NCBI GenBank assembly: GCA_001898165.1
Contig: MKTD01000041.1
Span: 1-64,000 of the forward strand
Source of the DNA: Bacteroidia bacterium 43-41
GTDB taxonomy: Bacteria; Bacteroidota; Bacteroidia; Bacteroidales; Dysgonomonadaceae
Direction of reading: 5' to 3'
DNA: 64,000 nt
Position numbers and translations under genes: made by a program. Shown one piece after another: positions 18,561 to 28,148 of the stretch. Position 1 is the stretch's first letter, and each line of letters starts with the position of its first letter. Under the pieces are notes generated by a model. That model did not search any database. It saw only the letters and a list, made by a program, of their open reading frames with translations, and was not told where the DNA came from.

Positions 18561-18753
18561 TTACTGTAAAAGTTCTTCTACATCTTCCACTGTGAGTTGC
18601 GGACGAATAAGGGCATCGATAAATTTTCGTAACGGCGGACCGTCTCGGTGATGCTATACACCACGGTTACAGCATCGAACGAAGCAAAAAAGGTTGCAAA
18701 AGATAACCGAACCGGGGATGAAGCGTGAGGGTTATAATGAGGCGGTCGGTCAT
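18561..18753 (-). pseudogene. Broken ~64-codon gene overlapping the metH stop
   Basis: The metH stop TGA overlaps an ATG (ATGA at 18750-18753), the usual sign of translational coupling. The frame reads MTDRLIITLTLHPRFGYLLQ and then stops. Shifting at a T6 run continues as ASFDAVTVVYSITETVRRYE. Shifting again at an A4 run gives KFIDALIRPQLTVEDVEELL before a TAA at 18561. Joined, this is one continuous protein of about 64 residues. The two frameshifts are both at homopolymers, so they may be sequencing errors or true decay. The family is not recognised. Confidence 0.4.
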
Positions 18754-21700
18754 TGATTTAAATTCGCGAACAAAAACCTTCTTATCTCTTCTGCTTTCGT
18801 ATCCCGGCGAACAGCATAATCTTGCAATTGTTCTTCGGAGACAGGGCCGATAACAAAATATTTCGATTGCGGATGGGCAAAAAGAAAACCGCTGACCGAT
18901 GCCGCAGGAACCATCATTCCGTTCTCCGTCAATGAAATCCCAACCTCTCCCGATTGAAGCATGTCGTGCAATACAAAGCTCATGGTCTGGTCGGGGATGG
19001 ACGGATATCCCACGGCGGGGCGGATGCTCCTGTACCTTACGGCAAGCATGTCGGCAACGGACAGGTTCTCGTCCGCTGCAAAACCCCAGTATTCTTTCCG
19101 GATCATGTGGTGCAGCCACTCGGTTGCCGCTTCTGCCAACCGTTCGAGCAACGATTTCATCAACAAAGCCGAATATTCATCGCCTTCGTCTTCATAAACC
19201 TGCAGTAAATCATCGGCTCCATCCCCGGCTGTAACGGCAAAAGCGCCGATATAATCTTTTTTCCCCGATGATTTTGGTGCAATAAAATCACTCAGGCACA
19301 AATATTCATTTTTATCGTTCTTCTTTTGCTGGCGCAACATGGGAATACGGATACCCTCAGCCACAATATCGTCGTTTTCGCTGTAGGCCTCATACAAGCC
19401 GAAAACGGCATTGATGTATCCCGCTTTGTCATTCACCAGTTTATGGAGCAAATCGTACGCGTCATCGTACAACTTAGCTGCTTCCAGGGCCCTCTCCCGC
19501 TCATCGTCTTTGAATTTTGCAATCCATCTCTCGCGCTCTTCCGGTGTAGATCCCGAATGGGCAATGGACCCGAATTTCGCAGATAAATTCCAGCCGTGAA
19601 AGAAAAACTTCCAGTCGATGTACGGAATTATATCCTCTACGGGAATATTTTTCATGACTTTTCTCCCCATCATCCGGGGCGTTTCTGCGGAAAAGTTATG
19701 CCACTCTATTTTGTAAGCGTTTTCCCGCGCTTCGGACAGCGGGACCAGGTCGGCCTTCTTGTCGGTGCTGTTTTCGCGGAGCAGGGCATATTCTTTGCGC
19801 ATCTGTTCGGCATAATCCGCCGTGGTCTGCGGATTCAACAGGTTTGCCACCACTCCCGGGCTTTGCGATGCATCTTTCACATACACCACGGCGCCCCGGC
19901 TGTATTTCGGTTCTATTTTCAACGCCGTATGCAGCTTCGACGTGGTGGCACCGCCGATGAGCAGCGGCATACGAAAGCCGGCCTTTTCCATTTCGGCGGC
20001 AACAATGGCCATCTCTTCAAGCGAAGGTGTGATCAGCCCGCTCAATCCCACAATATCGGGTTGTTCGCGGATAATGGTTTCTATAATTTTTTCAGGCGGG
20101 ACCATCACTCCCAAATCCACAATTTCGTAATTGTTGCACGACAACACGATGGAAACGATATTTTTTCCAATGTCATGCACATCGCCTTTCACGGTTGCCA
20201 ACACAATTTTCCCGGCTTTCCGGGCTCCACCCGATGATTTTTCGGCTTCGATAACGGGTTGAAGTATGGAAACTGCCCTTTTCATCGTGCGGGCGGCTTT
20301 TACTACTTGCGGAAGGAACATCTTCCCGGAACCGAATAGATCGCCCACCACATTCATCCCTTTCATCAGCGGCTTATCTATAATGTCAACGGCGCGCGGG
20401 TAAACGGTAAGCGCCTCGGCAATATCTTCGTCCATAAAATCGCTGATCCCCTTTACGAGAGCATGGCTCAACCGTTCGTCAAGCGACAGGGAGCGCCATT
20501 CGAGTACTTTCTCCTTCGGCTCTCCGGATGTTTTGTTTTTTATGCTCTGGGCATACTCCATTATCCGCTCCGTGGCATCTTCCCTGCGATTGAAGATGAT
20601 GTCCTCCATCAGCTCTTTCACATCGGACGGAATATCTTCGTACAACACCGATTCCGCCGAATTGACGATTCCCATATCCATTCCGGCCTGAATGGCATGA
20701 TAGAGGAAAACCGAGTGCATCGCTTCGCGGACATAATTGTTTCCCCGGAACGAAAAAGAGAGGTTGCTCACCCCACCACTCACTTTAGCGCCCGGCAGGT
20801 TGGATTTTATCCACTTCACAGCCTCCATGTAATCTACTGCGTAATTGCGGTGTTCTTCCATCCCTGTAGCGATGGCCAGCACATTGGGGTCGAAAATAAT
20901 GTCTTGCGGATTGAAGCCGTTGCCGACAAGCAATCCATAGGCTCTCCCGCAAATCTCGATGCGGCGACCGTAGGTGTCGGCTTGTCCCGTTTCATCAAAA
21001 GCCATCACCACAACGGCGGCTCCGTACGATTTTACTTTTTCGGCCTGCTCCAAAAATTCCGCTTCGCCGTTTTTCAGCGAGATGGAGTTCACGATGCACT
21101 TCCCCTGCATGCACTTCAGCCCGGCTTCAATCACCTCCCACTTCGATGAATCGATCATCACGGGAACGCGCGAAATATCGGGGTCGGATGCCAGTAAATT
21201 GAGAAAACGGGTCATTTCCTGCACACCGTCGAGCAAGCCGTCGTCCATATTTATGTCGATGACCTGCGCCCCGTCTTCTACCTGTTGGCGGGCAATATGC
21301 AAGGCTTCTTCGTAATTCTTCTCCTGAATCAGGCGCAAAAACCTGCGTGAGCCGGCCACGTTGCACCGCTCGCCGATATTCACAAAATTAATTTCGGGTG
21401 ACAGCACAAATTCTTCCAATCCTGAGAGATGCATCAGCTCCGGCTGTTCAACGGGAGCCGGCGGTACGGCATCTGCTACAATTCCGGCATATCGGGCAAT
21501 ATGTTCGGGAGTGGTTCCGCAACATCCGCCGATAATATTTACCAACCCTTCATCGATAAACTCCCGGATCTGCGATGCCATTTTTTCCGGTGTTTCATCA
21601 TACTCACCCAGCTGATTGGGCAATCCGGCATTGGGATAAGCGCTCAGGTAGAAAGGCGAAACGCGGCGCAACTGTTTCAGATAAGGCTTCATATCGGATG

Positions 21701-22436
21701 CGCCGAACGAACAGTTCAACCCCACCGAAAGCAAATTGGCGTGGCTTACCGATGTGAGAAACGCCTCGATGGTTTGCCCGGAGAGCGTTCTGCCTGCTTT
21801 ATCCGAAAGCGTTGCCGAGAGAGAGATGGGGGTGTTTTTCCCGCGTTTTTTGGCCACTTCGCCGGCGGCAAACAGCGCAGCTTTGGCGTTGAGCGTATCG
21901 AAAATGGTTTCGATAAGCAGAATATCCACTCCGTTTTCCACCAAGGCATCAATTTGCTCGAAGTAAACACCTCGTAAATCATCGAAAGTTACGGCACGAT
22001 ACATCGGGTTTTCCACGTCGGGGCTCATGGATGCGGTCTTGTTGGTAGGGCCGATGGATCCGGCAACAAAACGGGGTTTATCGGGATTTTTGGCCGTAAA
22101 TTCGTCAGCGGCCTTTCGTGCGATTTGCGCGGCCGCTGCATTGATCTCCCTTACCCGATGCGCCATTCCGTAATCGTCCATCGAAATGGCGTTGGCATTG
22201 AACGTGTTGGTTTCTATAATATCGGCCCCGGCAGCCAGGTAGCTGCGATGAATCTCTTCAATAATTTCCGGTTGAGTGATAGAAAGTAAATCGTTGTTTC
22301 CTTTCTGCAGCTTAGCCGTATCTTTAAACCGTTCGCCACGATACTCCTCTTCCGTGAGTTTGTAGCGTTGTATCATTGTCCCCATTGCACCGTCGAGAAT
22401 GAGGATGCGGGAGTTTAAAATTTCTTTTATTTCCAT
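18750..22436 (-). CDS. metH: Cobalamin-dependent methionine synthase
   Basis: A 1228-aa modular enzyme that methylates homocysteine from methyl-tetrahydrofolate. The homocysteine domain (1 to ~325) has the zinc Cys in GLNCSFG and the Cys-Cys of IGGCCGTTPEH. The folate domain (~350-600) starts NFVNIGERCNVAGSR. The B12 domain (~640-885) has GDVHDIGKNIV with the cobalt-ligating His. The activation domain (~900-1228) binds AdoMet and ends with RPAVGYPSIPDQ and related signatures. The ATG at 22436 overlaps the end of the upstream Gate-domain gene by 10 bp. No cobalamin riboswitch is visible because the gene is inside an operon. Confidence 0.97.
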   Translation of the reverse strand: MEIKEILNSRILILDGAMGTMIQRYKLTEEEYRGERFKDTAKLQKGNNDLLSITQPEIIEEIHRSYLAAGADIIETNTFNANAISMDDYGMAHRVREINAAAAQIARKAADEFTAKNPDKPRFVAGSIGPTNKTASMSPDVENPMYRAVTFDDLRGVYFEQIDALVENGVDILLIETIFDTLNAKAALFAAGEVAKKRGKNTPISLSATLSDKAGRTLSGQTIEAFLTSVSHANLLSVGLNCSFGASDMKPYLKQLRRVSPFYLSAYPNAGLPNQLGEYDETPEKMASQIREFIDEGLVNIIGGCCGTTPEHIARYAGIVADAVPPAPVEQPELMHLSGLEEFVLSPEINFVNIGERCNVAGSRRFLRLIQEKNYEEALHIARQQVEDGAQVIDINMDDGLLDGVQEMTRFLNLLASDPDISRVPVMIDSSKWEVIEAGLKCMQGKCIVNSISLKNGEAEFLEQAEKVKSYGAAVVVMAFDETGQADTYGRRIEICGRAYGLLVGNGFNPQDIIFDPNVLAIATGMEEHRNYAVDYMEAVKWIKSNLPGAKVSGGVSNLSFSFRGNNYVREAMHSVFLYHAIQAGMDMGIVNSAESVLYEDIPSDVKELMEDIIFNRREDATERIMEYAQSIKNKTSGEPKEKVLEWRSLSLDERLSHALVKGISDFMDEDIAEALTVYPRAVDIIDKPLMKGMNVVGDLFGSGKMFLPQVVKAARTMKRAVSILQPVIEAEKSSGGARKAGKIVLATVKGDVHDIGKNIVSIVLSCNNYEIVDLGVMVPPEKIIETIIREQPDIVGLSGLITPSLEEMAIVAAEMEKAGFRMPLLIGGATTSKLHTALKIEPKYSRGAVVYVKDASQSPGVVANLLNPQTTADYAEQMRKEYALLRENSTDKKADLVPLSEARENAYKIEWHNFSAETPRMMGRKVMKNIPVEDIIPYIDWKFFFHGWNLSAKFGSIAHSGSTPEERERWIAKFKDDERERALEAAKLYDDAYDLLHKLVNDKAGYINAVFGLYEAYSENDDIVAEGIRIPMLRQQKKNDKNEYLCLSDFIAPKSSGKKDYIGAFAVTAGDGADDLLQVYEDEGDEYSALLMKSLLERLAEAATEWLHHMIRKEYWGFAADENLSVADMLAVRYRSIRPAVGYPSIPDQTMSFVLHDMLQSGEVGISLTENGMMVPAASVSGFLFAHPQSKYFVIGPVSEEQLQDYAVRRDTKAEEIRRFLFANLNQ

Positions 22437-23371
22437 GCTTTCTCCTTGTTCATTAAAATATTTCCAACCGAATATAACGCTTTTCGACTCCAAACGACTA
22501 TCCACGCTACCGCCAGCCTTACTCCCAAAATCCACCAGACCGATACTCCAAGCGCTACGAAGAGCAAGTTATCTTCGATAACGGAATGGGAAACCGCCAA
22601 GTGATAATTCAACAGTTCAGCATCCGACCTTGTCACTTTTCCATCGTTCATCTGGTCAATCATCATCGCTCCACCATAGGCCAGCCCAACGATGTAACCG
22701 ATAAGCCAAAGAAATCCGGTACTTGCCGGCAGCCCAAAAAACCGTAAAACAGGTTCCATAGCCTTCGATAATTTTGTTATCAGGTTGTAGTGCTCCAGCG
22801 TTTTATAAAGGACATTCAGCGCTGTAATGATCGTGAAAATCAGCAATGCCATCTGAACCGAACTTTTTAACCACAACACCAGCACATCTCCAACAGAAGT
22901 CATCGCTTCGGTATTTACTTTGGCGAAAAGCGGCATTCCCATTTCAGCCGGAAGGATCAGGTTGAGCAGAATCCCTACCAATATACTGACAACAACCCTT
23001 AACGTAAACATTGACCAGAACGATGTTCCGGTTTTTGCCTGAATGGTGCATTCAACGGGCAGGTTGTGCGCGATTTGACACATCAGTGCCAGAATAGTAA
23101 GCTCACGCAACGTTACGGTCATCGACATAATGATTGCCAGTGGCGCGTAAAGTGGGAGAAAAATACTGGTGATAAATATAATTGCCGTGCTTCCTGGCAA
23201 ACCGAGGTGCAGGAAAACAGGGTCGAGGAACTGCGCAATGAAAGCCAATGCTCCAAAATAATCAAGGAACCTGACCAGCAACGAAATGGGCAAAATAATT
23301 TTGAGCAGCCACAGGGTGGTGCGTCCCGATTTTTTGAGAGAAGGGAAAAGTATTTGTTTGGGAAAGTTCAT
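22427..23371 (-). CDS. Nucleoside-recognition (Gate) domain membrane protein
   Basis: A 314-aa integral membrane protein with about eight hydrophobic segments. It has the Gate-domain pattern typical of SpoV/nucleoside-recognition proteins ([29 protein letters not shown] and an earlier related half, [20 protein letters not shown]). The two halves look like an inverted internal repeat. The substrate is unknown. It overlaps the smpB stop by 4 bp and metH by 10 bp, so these genes are translationally coupled. Confidence 0.85.
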   Translation of the reverse strand: MNFPKQILFPSLKKSGRTTLWLLKIILPISLLVRFLDYFGALAFIAQFLDPVFLHLGLPGSTAIIFITSIFLPLYAPLAIIMSMTVTLRELTILALMCQIAHNLPVECTIQAKTGTSFWSMFTLRVVVSILVGILLNLILPAEMGMPLFAKVNTEAMTSVGDVLVLWLKSSVQMALLIFTIITALNVLYKTLEHYNLITKLSKAMEPVLRFFGLPASTGFLWLIGYIVGLAYGGAMMIDQMNDGKVTRSDAELLNYHLAVSHSVIEDNLLFVALGVSVWWILGVRLAVAWIVVWSRKALYSVGNILMNKEKAWK

Positions 23372-23820
23372 TTTTTAAACATCCGGTCCATTGAGCGTTT
23401 ATCTTCTTTTTCTTTCAACGATTGTCGTTTATCGTATTGTTTTTTCCCTTTCGCCACGGCAATGACCAGCTTTGCCAGTCCTTTATCGTTGATAAACAAA
23501 CGTATGGGCACAATCGTAAATCCGGTTTCTTTGGTGGCGCGGGTAAGCTTCCGCAATTCGTTCCGGTTCAGCAACAGTTTTCGGTCGCGCCGTGCCACGT
23601 GATTGTTATATGTGCCGTAAAAATATTCGGCAATATGCATATTCCGTACCCAGAGTTCGCCTTTTTCCAGCAGGCAATACGTATCTACCAAACTTGCCTT
23701 ACCCAGGCGGATCGATTTTATTTCGGTTCCAGTAAGCACAATACCCGCGGTATAGGTTTCCAGCAGTTCGTAATCGAACGTGGCGCGTTTATTTTTTATA
23801 TTTATGGGCGCTTGTTTCAT
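23368..23820 (-). CDS. smpB: SsrA-binding protein
   Basis: A 150-aa tmRNA-binding protein required for trans-translation. The OB-fold core carries [22 protein letters not shown] and [12 protein letters not shown]. The C-terminal tail is basic ([18 protein letters not shown]), as in all SmpB proteins. The stop overlaps the next start by 4 bp. No ssrA gene is visible in this window. Confidence 0.97.
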   Translation of the reverse strand: MKQAPINIKNKRATFDYELLETYTAGIVLTGTEIKSIRLGKASLVDTYCLLEKGELWVRNMHIAEYFYGTYNNHVARRDRKLLLNRNELRKLTRATKETGFTIVPIRLFINDKGLAKLVIAVAKGKKQYDKRQSLKEKEDKRSMDRMFKK

Positions 23821-23824
23821 TTTC

Positions 23825-24394
23825 TTAAGACATTGAAACGGTCACTTTTATCAATAATTCCAGTAAAGCTTTAATAGAAATAGGGACTAAAACAATAAGC
23901 AATGATGCAATAACGGTGAAACTCAACTTTTTGTTTTCCACCACATGCAAAAACTCACCGGCTCCCACATAAACGATGTACAACGTATAAATTGCGGCAA
24001 ACCACAAAAAACGTAACTCCGGCAATAGCGGCATCGTCAAAAATAAAACATATACCACCACCGATGAGTATCCCACAAAGGGTTGTGCCGCATTCAGATT
24101 TTTACCTGACCCGAATTTCGGAAAAAGCTCATTCAATGCATACGATACAAGGTAAAATCCGCCAAAAAGCGCCGACACCACAACAATAGCTTGTTTTAAT
24201 GCCCAATGGATGCCACCGTTTTCTACAATCCACATTCCGCCAATGAATGCGGTAATGGCTGTGAATCCAAAAACCGGAAACAGAAAATTATTGATAAAAC
24301 CCTGTTGATCAACTCCCTTATCGCTAATTCTTCTCCATCCTTTTCGCGGCGATGCAACAAAATAATAAATCGTTTGAAGAATATTTTTAACCAT
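23825..24394 (-). CDS. YIP1 family membrane protein
   Basis: A 189-aa protein with about five transmembrane segments. The N-terminal [16 protein letters not shown] is the typical YIP1-family opening, and [43 protein letters not shown] gives the central membrane core. Function in bacteria is unknown. It is the first gene of the run that continues into smpB, the Gate-domain gene and metH; a -7 box lies 22 bp upstream. Confidence 0.82.
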   Translation of the reverse strand: MVKNILQTIYYFVASPRKGWRRISDKGVDQQGFINNFLFPVFGFTAITAFIGGMWIVENGGIHWALKQAIVVVSALFGGFYLVSYALNELFPKFGSGKNLNAAQPFVGYSSVVVYVLFLTMPLLPELRFLWFAAIYTLYIVYVGAGEFLHVVENKKLSFTVIASLLIVLVPISIKALLELLIKVTVSMS

Positions 24395-24416
24395 TATCTT
24401 CTGATCTTGTGAAGTG

Positions 24417-24424
24417 CAAAGGTA
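24417..24424 (-). promoter_or_regulatory. Bacteroidetes -7 box TACCTTTG for the YIP1-smpB-metH run
   Basis: On the minus strand, TACCTTTG ends 22 bp before the ATG at 24394. No clear -33 box at the right distance. Confidence 0.5.
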
Positions 24425-24529
24425 ATGATTTCCGGCGAAATTATTTGTCCTGAACAGAATGGCTGATCATTAATGGCTGGCCTGCTTCTAATTTGTTCAA
24501 TTCCGACAAGGAAATAGAGAAAGTATCCA

Positions 24530-24537
24530 TACCTTTG
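24530..24537 (+). promoter_or_regulatory. Bacteroidetes -7 box TACCTTTG for the hydrogenase-sensor gene
   Basis: Perfect TAnnTTTG 30 bp before the ATG at 24568, in the 173-bp divergent gap with the YIP1 gene. Confidence 0.55.
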
Positions 24538-24567
24538 TATCGGCGAAAAAACTATTTTCATCATTAA

Positions 24568-26286
24568 ATGAGCGACAAAATGGTTGAATATCTTGAATTT
24601 AAGGATGCGAAATGCAAAGATTGCTACAAATGTTTACGCGAGTGTCCGGTTAAAGCAATTGAAGTAATCAATCATCAGGCTAAAATTATCAAAGATCGTT
24701 GTATTTTATGCGGCAAATGTACCGTTGTATGTCCGCAAAATGCTAAGATCGTTCACAGCGAACTGAACAGAGTCTATGAGTTGCTAAAAGGCAATGATAA
24801 GGTTATCGCCAGTGTGGCGCCATCTTTTATTTCTAATTTCGATGTGGAAGACTTCACGGCTTTCAAGATAGCCTTAAGGAAGCTGGGATTTTATGATGCT
24901 GAGGAAACCGCTGTGGGCGCACAGATGGTAGTACGCGAATATAAACGATTGATGGACTCGGGACGATTCCGCAACCTCATCACATCGGCCTGTCCCGCAG
25001 CCTGCCGAATGATTCAGACCTATTATCCCAAAGCATTGAAGTATCTCGCCCCGGTGGACTCCCCCATGCTTGCCCACGCAAAAATGATACACGGGCGCGT
25101 GCCCGATGCCAGAATTGTTTTCATTGGCCCGTGCATTGCCAAGAAACGCGAGGCGAAAGAGTCGGGGCTTATTGACGGCGTGCTTACTTTTGAAGATTTG
25201 GATGAAATGTTCAAGGAGGAAAACATAATATTAAGTGAAATATCCAATTTGCCCCCGGAAAACGGGCAGGGGGAATTCGCCAATTTGTCCAAAACGTTTC
25301 CAGTCAGCCAGGGAATTATCAAATCGTTTGAAGGGGAACCGGTGCAAAACTTCGTCTATATGGCGGTTGATGGCGCAAAACGTTGTGTGGAAGCACTGGA
25401 AAACATGGAAAGCCTGTCGAACGTATTCCTGGAACTCAATACCTGCCACGGCTCCTGCATCAACGGGCCTTGCAACCTACCCCGCGAAGGCGGTATCATT
25501 AAAGCCACCGCCGAGGTGCAGGCATACGTGAAGAAAGAGATAAAAAAACGCCCGTTACAGGAAAATCCGCCGACGCCATCCATAAGCTTGTTTCAAAACT
25601 ATCCGCGCATACGCGATACCAGTAAGGCCGCATCGGAAAGCGAAATAAGAGCCATTCTGGCAAAATCGGGAAAACTGAAACCCGAAGACGAACTGAATTG
25701 CGGAACATGCGGATATTCCACCTGCCGGGATAAAGCCCGGGCAGTGTTTAACGGCTATGCCGAAATTGAAATCTGCCTTCCTTATATGCGCGAAAGAGCG
25801 GAATCGATGTCTTACGAAATCATTCACAACAGCCCTAATGGCGTTATCGTACTGGACGATTCAATACGTATAGTGGAGATCAATGCCAAAGCCAGGGAAG
25901 TATTGGGTATTCCACTCGATGGCTCCCTGAAAGGAATGCCTGCTATGGATTATTTTGATGCTTCCGATTATGTTATCGCCTACAATACCGGAAGAAACAC
26001 GGAAAAAGGGAAGGTGTACATCCCTAAAACACAATCCTACATCAACCTGTCCATCAATGTCCTGAAGAATCAACACATAGTATTTGCTATCGTAAAAGAC
26101 ATAACCTCGCAGGTGAACTACGAAGATAAACTCACTTCCGTAAAATTGGAAACACTGGAGACAACCGATAATGTAATAAAAAAGCAAATGCGGGTAGCAC
26201 AAGAGATCGCATCGCTACTGGGTGAAACTACTGCCGAAACCAAAGTGGCTTTGTTGAAGTTGAAAGAGATATTTCAAAAAGAGTAA
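24568..26286 (+). CDS. [FeFe]-hydrogenase-like Fe-S protein with PAS domain (putative sensor)
   Basis: 572 aa. Two ferredoxin-type [4Fe-4S] motifs are at residues 16-26 (CKDCYKCLRECP) and 45-55 (CILCGKCTVVCP). The hydrogenase large-subunit domain (~70-310) has all three H-cluster loops in altered form: LITSACPAAC, GPCIAKKREA and NTCHGSCINGPCN. The first Cys of the usual TSCCP loop is Ala, removing the proton-relay thiol while keeping cluster ligands, as reported for sensory HydS-type enzymes. A further Fe-S domain (CGTCGYSTCRDKA) and a PAS domain (~420-520) follow. The adjacent PP2C phosphatase supports H2 or redox sensing rather than bulk H2 turnover. Confidence 0.85.
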   Translation: MSDKMVEYLEFKDAKCKDCYKCLRECPVKAIEVINHQAKIIKDRCILCGKCTVVCPQNAKIVHSELNRVYELLKGNDKVIASVAPSFISNFDVEDFTAFKIALRKLGFYDAEETAVGAQMVVREYKRLMDSGRFRNLITSACPAACRMIQTYYPKALKYLAPVDSPMLAHAKMIHGRVPDARIVFIGPCIAKKREAKESGLIDGVLTFEDLDEMFKEENIILSEISNLPPENGQGEFANLSKTFPVSQGIIKSFEGEPVQNFVYMAVDGAKRCVEALENMESLSNVFLELNTCHGSCINGPCNLPREGGIIKATAEVQAYVKKEIKKRPLQENPPTPSISLFQNYPRIRDTSKAASESEIRAILAKSGKLKPEDELNCGTCGYSTCRDKARAVFNGYAEIEICLPYMRERAESMSYEIIHNSPNGVIVLDDSIRIVEINAKAREVLGIPLDGSLKGMPAMDYFDASDYVIAYNTGRNTEKGKVYIPKTQSYINLSINVLKNQHIVFAIVKDITSQVNYEDKLTSVKLETLETTDNVIKKQMRVAQEIASLLGETTAETKVALLKLKEIFQKE

Positions 26287-26298
26287 AACCGCCGTACA

Positions 26299-27459
26299 AT
26301 GGATTTATACTTGGAAACGGGCTATACATCGCTTCACAAATACGGTGAAGAGCTTTGCGGCGACAAGGTTGAATACATTGAAAAAGACGACTGCTTCACG
26401 CTTGTCCTGGCTGACGGCTTAGGCAGCGGAGTAAAAGCGAACATCCTTGCCACGCTTACTTCCAAAATACTTTGCAGTATGATGTCGAACAACATCTCCA
26501 TTGAGGAATGCGTGGAGACCATCATCCAATCGCTGCCCGTGTGCAAAGTGAGGGGCATTGCCTACTCCACCTTCTCCGTTATCCACATCAATAACAAAGG
26601 AGAAGGATACCTTATCGAGTTCGATAATCCTCAGGCCATTTACTATCACGATGGGCAATGCATGGATTTACAACGGACGGTGCTGGAAATATCCGGCAAA
26701 AAAGTGTACCGGAGTGCTTTACAATTACACGAAAATGACCTTGTGGTGCTGATGTCCGACGGCGCTCTCCATGCCGGTGCGGGGAAAATCGTGAACTTCG
26801 GCTGGCAACGCGATGACATTATGAAGCACCTCAACCGGATTGTAAAACCCGACCTGTCTGCCCGCTGCATCGCCTGCTTCCTCGCAGCCGCCTGCAATGA
26901 CCTGTATTTCGATAAACCGGGCGACGACACAACCATCGCTGCCGTGAAGATTCGCAGAAAAAATCCCGTCAGCATCATGGTAGGGCCACCCGTGAATAAG
27001 GAACAGGATACCGTTTGCGTATCACGGTTTATGAGCAGGGAAGGGAAAAAGATCGTTTGCGGAGGGACAACCTCGCAGATTGTTGCCCGCCACCTGAACA
27101 AATCCCTGAAAGCAAGTTTCGAGTTTCCCGACAAGGAGGTTCCTCCCACCGGCCACATCGACGGTATCGACCTGGTAACCGAAGGCGTACTTACCTTGCG
27201 GAAACTGCTGGCATTGTCTGAAAAATACCTTTCCACCGTTGACCTTTCGCCCAAAAAACAGAATAAACCCGATGGAGCTTCCCTGCTCGCCAATATGTTG
27301 TTTGAAGAAGCTACCCACGTGCATTTTTTTGTGGGACAAAGCGTAAACCCGGCTCATCAGGACCTTCCTATCGACAGCACGATGAAACTGAAGCTGGTTG
27401 AGTCACTCGCCCGGAATCTCCGCAAAATGGGGAAAGGAGTAGAGGTTGAATATTATTAA
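26299..27459 (+). CDS. SpoIIE/PP2C-family serine phosphatase paired with the hydrogenase sensor
   Basis: A 386-aa protein. The first ~215 residues are a PP2C-type domain with metal-binding acids in VLADGLGSGVKA, LMSDGALHAGAG and GDDTTIAAVKI. The remaining ~170 residues (starting KNPVSIMVGPPVN, with KIVCGGTTSQIVARHL and IDLVTEGVLTLRKLL) form a second conserved domain with no assigned function that I can name. It starts 12 bp after the sensor gene, so both should be made together. It probably dephosphorylates an anti-sigma antagonist or another phosphoprotein in response to the sensor. The target is not in this window. Confidence 0.88.
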   Translation: MDLYLETGYTSLHKYGEELCGDKVEYIEKDDCFTLVLADGLGSGVKANILATLTSKILCSMMSNNISIEECVETIIQSLPVCKVRGIAYSTFSVIHINNKGEGYLIEFDNPQAIYYHDGQCMDLQRTVLEISGKKVYRSALQLHENDLVVLMSDGALHAGAGKIVNFGWQRDDIMKHLNRIVKPDLSARCIACFLAAACNDLYFDKPGDDTTIAAVKIRRKNPVSIMVGPPVNKEQDTVCVSRFMSREGKKIVCGGTTSQIVARHLNKSLKASFEFPDKEVPPTGHIDGIDLVTEGVLTLRKLLALSEKYLSTVDLSPKKQNKPDGASLLANMLFEEATHVHFFVGQSVNPAHQDLPIDSTMKLKLVESLARNLRKMGKGVEVEYY

Positions 27460-27539
27460 ATAACCATAGGTGCACACACAGTCACCTTCGTTTACAACAT
27501 TCGAGGGCTGCAAGGCCGGTTGTGATAAGAGACTAAACG

Positions 27540-27938
27540 TCAGGAAACGGTTAGTGAACTTAATTTGTCAGCCATATCTTTAAGAGCGAAATTCAGTATT
27601 TTTTTATCTTTATCAGATAAATAGCGTGGTTTTCCACTTACCACGTGGCCATGAATCCGCTGGCTTAACCATGTCTTGGATTTATGAAAGTAATTTTCTG
27701 CAATGTAAGACAAATTCACAAATTTTGCAACTTCTGCAAGTTGATCCCTCACTAAAACGTCCTCTTTAATTTGCCTCAGTTCACTTTCAACCTCATCAAA
27801 TCCGGAAGCAATAAATCTATGAATTTCGGCAATTTCTTCCGCCGACGTGTATATCTCTTTCATTCCAGCCGCTTTCCGGGTGAAATCATCACCGGAAAGT
27901 TTTTTTAGTTCAGCTAAATCTTTATTTAAGTCTTTCAT
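27540..27938 (-). CDS. DUF5053-like protein
   Basis: 132 aa from the ATG at 27938. The core LAEVAKFVNLSYIAENYFHKSKTWLSQRIHGHVVSGKPRYLSDKDKKIL resembles the DUF5053 family, with a helix-turn-helix-like look (YIAENYFHKSKTWLSQRI). The N-terminal half is a charged coiled coil (residues 1-75). A good promoter lies inside the longer frame, which supports this start. It may be a small DNA-binding protein; relatives are common in accessory regions of Bacteroidetes. It points against both neighbours. Confidence 0.7.
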   Translation of the reverse strand: MKDLNKDLAELKKLSGDDFTRKAAGMKEIYTSAEEIAEIHRFIASGFDEVESELRQIKEDVLVRDQLAEVAKFVNLSYIAENYFHKSKTWLSQRIHGHVVSGKPRYLSDKDKKILNFALKDMADKLSSLTVS

Positions 27939-27980
27939 CTTATATCCTTTTTTAACTCCACTCCGTTTCTTATCACGATA

Positions 27981-28012
27981 CAAATATATATAAACGTTTG
28001 TTTATATGCAAA
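27981..28012 (-). promoter_or_regulatory. Full Bacteroidetes promoter, TTTG-N20-TATATTTG
   Basis: On the minus strand, TTTG (28009-28012) is followed after exactly 20 bp by TATATTTG (27981-27988), a consensus match in both boxes. The start codon at 27938 is 42 bp further. Confidence 0.7.
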
Positions 28013-28040
28013 TCTATAAGCATTCAATTTTGTTCTCTTA

Positions 28041-28081
28041 GCGTCTGGCAACCATGAAGCCGTCAGACGCATTTGTTTTTT
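28041..28081 (+). terminator. Inverted repeat with T-tract
   Basis: GCGTCTG (28041-28047) pairs with CAGACGC (28064-28070), followed by ATTTGTTTTTTT. It looks like an intrinsic terminator on the plus strand, although no plus-strand gene ends just upstream; it may insulate the ECF sigma gene. Confidence 0.45.
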
Positions 28082-28084
28082 TAT

Positions 28085-28092
28085 TACCTTTG
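28085..28092 (+). promoter_or_regulatory. Bacteroidetes -7 box TACCTTTG for the ECF sigma gene
   Basis: Perfect TAnnTTTG, 56 bp before the ATG at 28149 and just after the hairpin at 28041-28081. Confidence 0.5.
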
Positions 28093-28148
28093 AAAAAAAT
28101 CGTCTATCCTATGTAAGATTTTTCCGGCTTCCCCGTCTATATAAATGT

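Noticed and set aside
18750-22436. Long plus-strand frames opposite metH (for example 20463-21149 and 21429-21977)
   Set aside because: They are antisense shadows of a strongly conserved gene, with low-quality composition (His/Phe/Arg rich) and no start signals.
22437-24394. Cobalamin riboswitch for metH
   Set aside because: metH is overlapped by an upstream gene and the operon head at 24395-24567 has no conserved B12-box-like sequence that I can see.
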